Shown: positions 29,405 through 35,000 of the stretch, piece by piece
Position numbering within the stretch: the first letter of the stretch is position 1
Layout: each line of letters opens with the position of its first letter
NCBI GenBank assembly: GCA_964020155.1
Contig: OZ026554.1
Span: 2,550,327-2,585,326, forward strand
Length of the DNA: 35,000 nt
Direction of reading: 5' to 3'
From: Chondrilla cf. caribensis
Taxonomy: Eukaryota > Porifera > Demospongiae > Chondrillida > Chondrillidae
The notes under the pieces: model-generated
Databases searched by the model: none
Told to the model about the DNA's origin: nothing
The model's input: only the letters and a program-made list of their open reading frames with translations
Translations under genes and position numbers: made by a program

Positions 29405-29515
29405 TTTATTATTTCCGTTGCAGTTTTCAAATTTCACAAAATTGGAATGTAAACCCAAACAGGGCGTGGCGACGCACGCATCTACGAACAGAGAGGTGTA
29501 CCAATTTAATTTGAA
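29405..29515. promoter_or_regulatory. Likely bidirectional promoter between NDUFS6 and the unknown gene
   Basis: Only 111 bp separate the two divergent start codons. The interval contains attgg at about 29441 (an inverted CCAAT), a GC-box/KLF-like gggcgtggc at about 29462-29470, and ccaat at about 29501. No TATA box is evident. Both transcripts must start within or very near it, unless a non-coding 5' exon exists. Confidence 0.5.
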
Positions 29516-30922
29516 ATGGCTTCCTCTGCAGTCAATTTTCCTCTTCAGACCTGGCCAAGCTCTCCAGCATTCAGGTGAATTGGTGATTGCTGTATTGATC
29601 ATTGTATGCTGCAATAGGTAATATTAGTAAGTCATAAAGTTTTTATTTCTCCTTCTTACGTAGAAGGCTGGAGTGGTCTACAAGGAAGTTGAAGCCTCCC
29701 GGTGCAACTTACAGTTACAGAGAAAGAAGTCAGGGGTCTATTCAAAGTCCTGTGAGCTGTGCATATCGATAACGATGATGTGGATGCCTTTTTTTAAAGT
29801 TTTAAACTAGGACATTTAGTGTGATATCTTTTACGGATGCGTCTTGTTCCTAGCTAGTGTTGAACCAAAGGGATCATTCGGCGTAGCACATTCGTTTGGC
29901 CAAACCAAAGCTAATCAACACACAAAGGCTTCTTGTCATCTTTACCGTCGTTATAATCGATCTCTCACAGTCATTTCGGTAGAGGTCATTAGTACTTCAA
30001 TGTAAAAACTCGTTATTGCATCCCTACGGCTGCAAGGGCAATACTTTGCAGGCGTAGGACATGTCTATATTCGAACTTTTTGCAACCACAGGCTATAGCA
30101 TGATATCAATATTATTATGCATACTATTTTTTGCCAATGGTAGGTTGTGCTCAAAAGGTCCGAATCTTGCCCCCAGTCCCCTTTTCTTGTCTCAAAAGCT
30201 ATATCCTTACAAACCCGTCCCAAACCAACCAAGTGAGTATTACACACATTAAGTTTAGTTTGAAATTAGGTCTTTTTATCATTACTTCTCCTTTTCTACT
30301 GATCAGAAAACAAACTCATAGTAAAATGCCATCAGAAACTGATCATTTTCCTTATCCTGATCCCGAGGACATCGATGATTCACCCGAGTTTACCAAGAAG
30401 ATTGCTGTTTTGAGAAAATATGTAGAAGAAACAAGAAAACAAGAATTGTTGAAAAGTTACGGCAAGACTAATTCCACTACAAGTTCAAAACAAAGGAGAT
30501 CTATCAGTTCTGACATGGGTTCACAGACCACCCTACATCACTCAAGTTCCACTACTGCGTTACGAAGAAATGACAGTGAATGTGCTCCTAAAGGCAACCG
30601 AGATAATGGAATAAATGTCAAGAAGCGCACAAGTCTTCCTTGTGCCCTCACTAGTGTTGAGTTTCCTCTGCTGCAAGGGGCAACCAAATCAAGGGATCCT
30701 GGCCAGACATCCACCGGCAAAGAAGACAAACCAAAAGGTCCATTCTTGCAGGCACGCAAGCAACAGCATAGAGTTAAATCGGCTGGTATAGTCGAGTTGA
30801 AAAAGAAATCTAAGTTGGAAATTTCAGCTCAGAGCAAACATTTGTCACCTCATCAAAAACCCATTAAGCACAAAACAAAGAAGGAAACTGAAGGTTCTCG
30901 TCCATTATCGGCCATTACTTGA
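29516..30922 (+). CDS. Unrecognised basic Ser/Lys-rich protein, 4 exons
   Basis: Model: 29516-29574, 29664-29751, 30144-30232, 30307-30922; phases close, giving 283 residues. It begins MASSAVNFPLQTWPSSPAFR, continues RRLEWSTRKLKPPGATYSYR and VVLKRSESCPQ, then an acidic stretch (FPYPDPEDIDDSPEFTKK) and a short amphipathic helix (KIAVLRKYVEETRKQELLKS). A long low-complexity tail rich in Ser, Thr, Lys and Gln ends RPLSAIT. No domain, signal peptide or membrane segment is seen, and it looks largely disordered. The last exon is secure as a long open frame. The first three rest on splice signals and phase. If they are wrong, translation would start at the ATG at 30326 (198 residues). I do not know its function. 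Confidence 0.6.
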
Positions 30923-31083
30923 TGCCTGTGATCGTATCACTTATTGATAATTATTGTAAATAGTAGCACAATGTACTGGGTGTGTCCCTGCAGATGTTAT
31001 TATAATTTTTTGCATGAATTCCTGCTCTTGCACCGGTAACAACGCAAACAAGCTTGCTGACTATAGCAATATAATATTATTAT

Positions 31084-31452
31084 ACATTATTGAGATTTCA
31101 ATCTGATACCTCATTCCCCTCATGAAGCACTGTACATTCCACATAATATTGATGAGATACACGCATGAAATTAAACGTCCATGAGCAAGTACTTGCGTGT
31201 ATGCCATGGGTCTATGATAGTATCTATTAATAACCCCTTAAAATGTCTAATAACTAGCTATAGTACTTATTGAGTACATTATTGAGATTTTAATCTGATA
31301 CCTTATTCCCCTCATGAAGCACTGTACATTCCACATAATATTGATGAGATACACGCATGAAACTGTCCATACACAAGTACTTACGTATATGCTGTGGGTC
31401 TGAAAACAGCGCAATCATGCAACAACGTCTAAACCTAGCTATAGTACTTTAT
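31084..31452. repeat. Tandem direct duplication of about 190 bp upstream of COG4
   Basis: Copy 1 (about 31084-31275) and copy 2 (about 31276-31452) both begin acattattgagattt.aatctgatacc. They share cattcccctcatgaagcact, gtacattccacataatattg and atgagatacacgcatgaaa, and both end near ctagctatagtactt. They are nearly identical in the first 110 bp and diverge later. The duplication occupies most of the gap between the unknown gene and COG4, and copy 2 ends about 50 bp before the COG4 ATG. Confidence 0.9.
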
Positions 31453-31502
31453 GCGTGGGCGTAGACGATGAACCTGTATCTTGTATAATAAGGCACGCGA
31501 AA

Positions 31503-33807
31503 ATGGCGGACACCAAAGACCGTGTAAACAAGGTGGCTTTATTGGAAAAGCTCAATAACCTACGAAATAGAGAGGTTATATTTTGTTAACATACGATGTT
31601 CTTCTTACCCATGGTGAAGTTTAAACGTAGCTGTAACTTCGTCTCGTTACGTGTAGCAAGCAATTGATCGTGAACTAGACAGCCTGGTTGACAAGCAAGC
31701 ACAACTGGATGGAAGGATGTCTTCATTATTGCACTCAATGTGGGCTCATTACATATGATCTCCTTCATACGTTATACACACCTGTAGTGTCTATCCTCTT
31801 TTCAGACCGAACATGGACGGTATTTTATCAGATGCTCGAAGCCTCCACGAGCTTGTCGAAGAGGCTAGTGATTTGGCAGAAAAAGTCAGCTCAAAGGTTC
31901 GGTTGCTAGATGTAACAAAGGTACGTCAAGAACGATACGCGGTTTGTATTAGTGGGTGACTTGATTTGGAAACTTTTCATGGGCTCAGAGTCGAGTATTC
32001 GAGTGTATGAAGAGAGTGGACGACATAATCGACTTGAAGGTACGTATAGCCTGTCTTGGTATTTGTGTAATACGGGAAACATCATTCGGACAACTTGCTG
32101 AGTTGTTTACAATTGTCTGATAAGAAATTGTTAGGTGTACATGTAGATTATCCATATTCCGACATAGAGTTCACATAATATGTTCTAAATGTCCACACAG
32201 GACTGTGTAGATGGAGTACAAGATGCAATGAGAGTGAGAGATTTTGAAAAGGTATGTATGCTTTCTTTTGCTTTTCTTTGTAACACTACTACCAGTTATA
32301 ACACAAGATGTGTACATTTCTCAAGGCTGCAGCTCACGTTCACCGCTATCTGTCACTTGATGAAAGCTTTCTCAAAGAAACGGGATCTGAGCCTAAAAGA
32401 GGTTGTGTTTCCCATCGCTGTTGTGTAGCTTTCATTTTGAATAGAAAAATCATCACCTATTTCAGCTAGTACGATTGTATCATCCTTGGGGGTGCTGCAG
32501 GAAGCCAGTTCTCAACTGAGTCTGGTCATCGAAGAGGGATTCGACAAAGCAGTTCATGATGGAGATCAGGTGAACATAGAAAGGTAAATCCAACGTAAAG
32601 TTATGTGTCTACATAAAATCTACATGTATGTAGATGTTTCTGAGTACAATCCAGCTTGCTTAGTGAGACCTTGAAGGGTACACCAAACCTGTTATTCTTT
32701 TCAGTGGTACCTAGTTGCTATCAGTACTAGTTGACATAGTTTACATGAGCTAGGGACTGAGTGAAGTGTACGTACTAAGCAGTAGTACGTATGCACTAAC
32801 CAGGGCATTTACTAAGCAATTTATGCACTCTTTATCAAGCCTGAATGTTGCAAAATGAAATATATTATTTGTCATTGACTGTCACATTCATTAGGTTTAT
32901 AAAACTGTTTCCACTATTAAACCTACACACTGAAGGAATAAAGAAGTTTTCATCTTTTGTTTGTAGAGAGGTATGTACGTAATTATAGATTACTTGTGTT
33001 ATATTGTGTGGATGTATCATTGGATAATAATATTGTGTGGAGTGTAGTTGTGATTGCCTGTTTGTTACGTTACTTGTAGATTGGTAATTGCGGTGTGTCG
33101 GCTATAGGTAAACTGGAGGCTGCAAAGGATAGCGGTAGGCCTCAACCGCACAGCCACCATACTTGTGATTATGATCTGTTGTGCTAAACATATATTGTAC
33201 CATACGTATGTTCTCGTGTTCTCAGGACAACTTAAGGAAGGGATTTTTGGGCTGTCTTTGAACGCATTTCTGGAACTTGTAGCTATTTCAATTGAGAAAT
33301 ATAGTCCAATAGTTGAAACACATTATGGTAAGTGGGGGGCATCCAAATCTTTGTACACTCATTGTATTAATCAGTATATTGGCTCACACAGTACATACGT
33401 ACGTATCTTGTATGGAAATGAATATTTCAAATGTAAACCTTTGATTTTCATTGTTACATACAAGAGGCTAAAATACGTAAATATGGTACAACTCAATTAG
33501 TACATAGCCTAAATACATACACTTTGCTTAGACCTTAGCTCATGTGGACTATGCTAGCCAGTAGTGATACCAAGTATGTGTCTCTTATTAGAAGCATGGA
33601 TTGGTGTACCCTTCTAGGGGAGTTGGACTGTACATCAACTGTCTGTCATATGCATGCCTTCATACATATACAAATATTCCAATTCTAGCAAATATGTATT
33701 GATGCTTTTGTATATGAATGTAGGTCCAGGATGGCTAGTACACATGATACAAGCAGTACAGGTATGCGTATATATACAGTATATGGAACACTGCAGTACA
33801 GCATTCT

Positions 33808-33875
<68 letters not shown>

Positions 33876-34969
33876 TTTGTAACACATTATCCGTTCTCGT
33901 GTAGGTGGAATGTGACAAGCACATTGCTGAAATCTGTCAAATGTTCACTACGTGTCGTCGTGTGCAGCAAAGGGTAGGAAGTGCCATTTGTTTTCAAACC
34001 CCTCATACATGCATTGGTGGAGTATTTATCTACGTACATGGCTGTTTCCTGTACACTCTGTACAGGTGAATACTGTCAACCCTACTGGATCATCAAGGCC
34101 AACAGCTCAAGAAACGTTAGTTGAGAATGGAGCATGTGCTGGCAGTATTTGTTGTCTATGATGTACAGGGATATACATTGGTATACGTACATGTACACAT
34201 GTGTACATGCATATATGTGCCCATGTAAGCATGTATGATAGTATACACACGTGGTGATATATGTACAGTGGTGTACAGTACATACATGTACGCTAGTACA
34301 TACGCATGTACACTGGTACACATATGTACAGTGACCCAAAGGTCCACGCTGGTCATTTTAACTCATTGTTTTAGACCAAATACAAAGGATGTGGACAGTC
34401 TTTTAACTGAGTTTGCTCATGTGATATCCAGCATTGAACTGTACTTACAGTACATTAGGAGAAAGGTACAGTGACTAGGACTGGATTTTTATTACACTGA
34501 TGCATGTACATATTATGCACACGCTCTGTTTTGTTTTCAGCTCATTGAAGACCAAAGTGATATGCAAGAGAAAGGAAGCAAAGCTCAGCTTGATGAAGAA
34601 GGTGAGTTTGTTCCAGCAGATTCCTTCAACCCTCTAACTGTTTTATCAACAGGGGGATGTTCATGATGTAACAGATGTAACATACTACATAACTAAAACG
34701 CTGTATAAATAATACTGTTACGTGTATCCATGTATGTTCCCATGAGTACTGATGGTATGTTAATCTCCTACCCCAGGTACTGCACTACTGACAAGCTCAC
34801 AAACAAGTAGTATTGAGCAGGTTTGTGTGTGAGATGTATATACGTAGAACATTTTTATCCCCTCTGTACACATAATATTATTATTATTGTTTCTTTATAC
34901 ACACTCCAGGACCTCATCAGTCACTATATTATGATGGAACACAATTTTCTTAAAGAGAGCTATACCAAA
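31503..34969 (+). CDS. COG4: COG4, conserved oligomeric Golgi complex subunit 4, N-terminal half (runs off the right edge)
   Basis: COG4 is a lobe A subunit of the COG tether for retrograde intra-Golgi vesicles. Exons seen: 31503-31574, 31657-31739, 31806-31920, 31989-32039, 32201-32251, 32326-32401, 32466-32583, 32895-32970, 33080-33134, 33226-33327, 33724-33761, 33905-33973, 34066-34115, 34375-34465, 34541-34601, 34777-34820, 34910-34969. Phases close across 16 junctions for 404 codons, about half of the usual 785. Recognisable segments: REQAIDRELDSLVDKQ, LAEKVSSKVRLLDVTK, VDDIIDLKDCVDGVQDAM, AAHVHRYLSLDESF, FIKLFPLLNLHTEGIKKFS, YSPIVETHYGPGWL, QVECDKHIAEIC, SIELYLQYIRRK, and DLISHYIMMEHNFLKES at the edge. 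The N-terminus is shorter than in human and starts directly in the coiled coil. The exon at 34969 is followed by a GTATGT donor, so further exons lie beyond the window. Confidence 0.93.
32584..32894 (+). other. COG4 intron 7
   Basis: A 311-bp intron largely filled by the MITE-like element at 32648-32822. Confidence 0.7.
32648..32822. mobile_element. MITE-like dispersed repeat, copy 2 (COG4 intron 7)
   Basis: The left end cttgcttagtgagaccttga and the right end (reverse-complemented attgcttagtaaatgccctg) are inverted copies. The core tgagctagggactgagtgaa is shared with the copy at 16110-16242. This copy carries an extra palindromic block gtacgtactaagcagtagta before the right end. Confidence 0.7.
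33328..33723 (+). other. COG4 intron 10
   Basis: A 396-bp intron with no recognised feature apart from a tacgtacgta run near 33396. Confidence 0.6.
33814..33874. repeat. (TG)n microsatellite, COG4 intron 11
   Basis: About 60 bp of TG, ending about 30 bp before the acceptor of the exon starting at 33905. Confidence 0.95.
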
Positions 34970-35000
34970 GTATGTATATCAGTGTAAAGCCTGAAAATTA

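Noticed and set aside
29856..29980. Open block between an acceptor-like ctag and a tcg/gtagag donor in the unknown gene's intron
   Set aside because: It can only be included by using a frame of the previous exon that does not connect to the first exon. Skipping it gives a fully consistent model.
30061..30144. Signal-peptide-like start MSIFELFATTGYSMISILLC before the unknown gene
   Set aside because: Its donor phase (1) does not fit the next coding exon, which needs phase 2. The 29516 start with exons at 29664 and 30144 closes in phase.

Overview
This is animal (metazoan) nuclear DNA, most likely from a sponge, although the species assignment is an inference. The genes are split into many short exons with GT..AG introns. 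The proteins are animal housekeeping families plus one very divergent receptor-type tyrosine kinase. The introns are full of (TG)n arrays, gtacgtacgta-type tetranucleotide runs, minisatellites and small inverted-repeat elements. I built the exon models by eye, requiring splice sites and reading-frame phase to agree at every junction. Where a model closed without a frame error over many junctions I give high confidence.

Layout: (1) 1-1704, minus strand, a poorly resolved gene of which only the last two exons are convincing. A pogo/Tigger-like MITE lies beside it. (2) 2014-12115, plus, a complete 18-exon Na+/H+ exchanger of the NHE8/SLC9A8 type with a long mucin-like N-terminal insert. (3) 12864-25518, minus, a 10-exon single-pass receptor tyrosine kinase of 403 residues. 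It has almost no ectodomain, and its DFG motif reads VYG. (4) 14531-21860, plus, a complete 19-exon oxysterol-binding-protein-related protein (ORP9-like: PH domain, FFAT-like motif, EQVSHHPP signature). The whole gene sits, in opposite orientation, inside the 8.7-kb intron that separates the catalytic-loop and VYG exons of the kinase. (5) 25663-27380, minus, a candidate Borealin-like gene ending 144 bp upstream of the kinase start codon. (6) 27557-29404, minus, a complete NDUFS6 (mitochondrial complex I zinc subunit). (7) 29516-30922, plus, an unrecognised basic Ser-rich protein of 283 residues, 111 bp from NDUFS6 and divergent from it. (8) 31503 to the right edge, plus, the N-terminal half of COG4, a Golgi tethering-complex subunit.

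The genes do not form one pathway. NHE8, ORP9 and COG4 all act at the Golgi or endomembranes, but their neighbourhood looks incidental. The most interesting points are the nested ORP9 gene, the predicted pseudokinase with a vestigial ectodomain, and the very tight spacing of the minus-strand Borealin-like/kinase pair and of the NDUFS6/unknown divergent pair.
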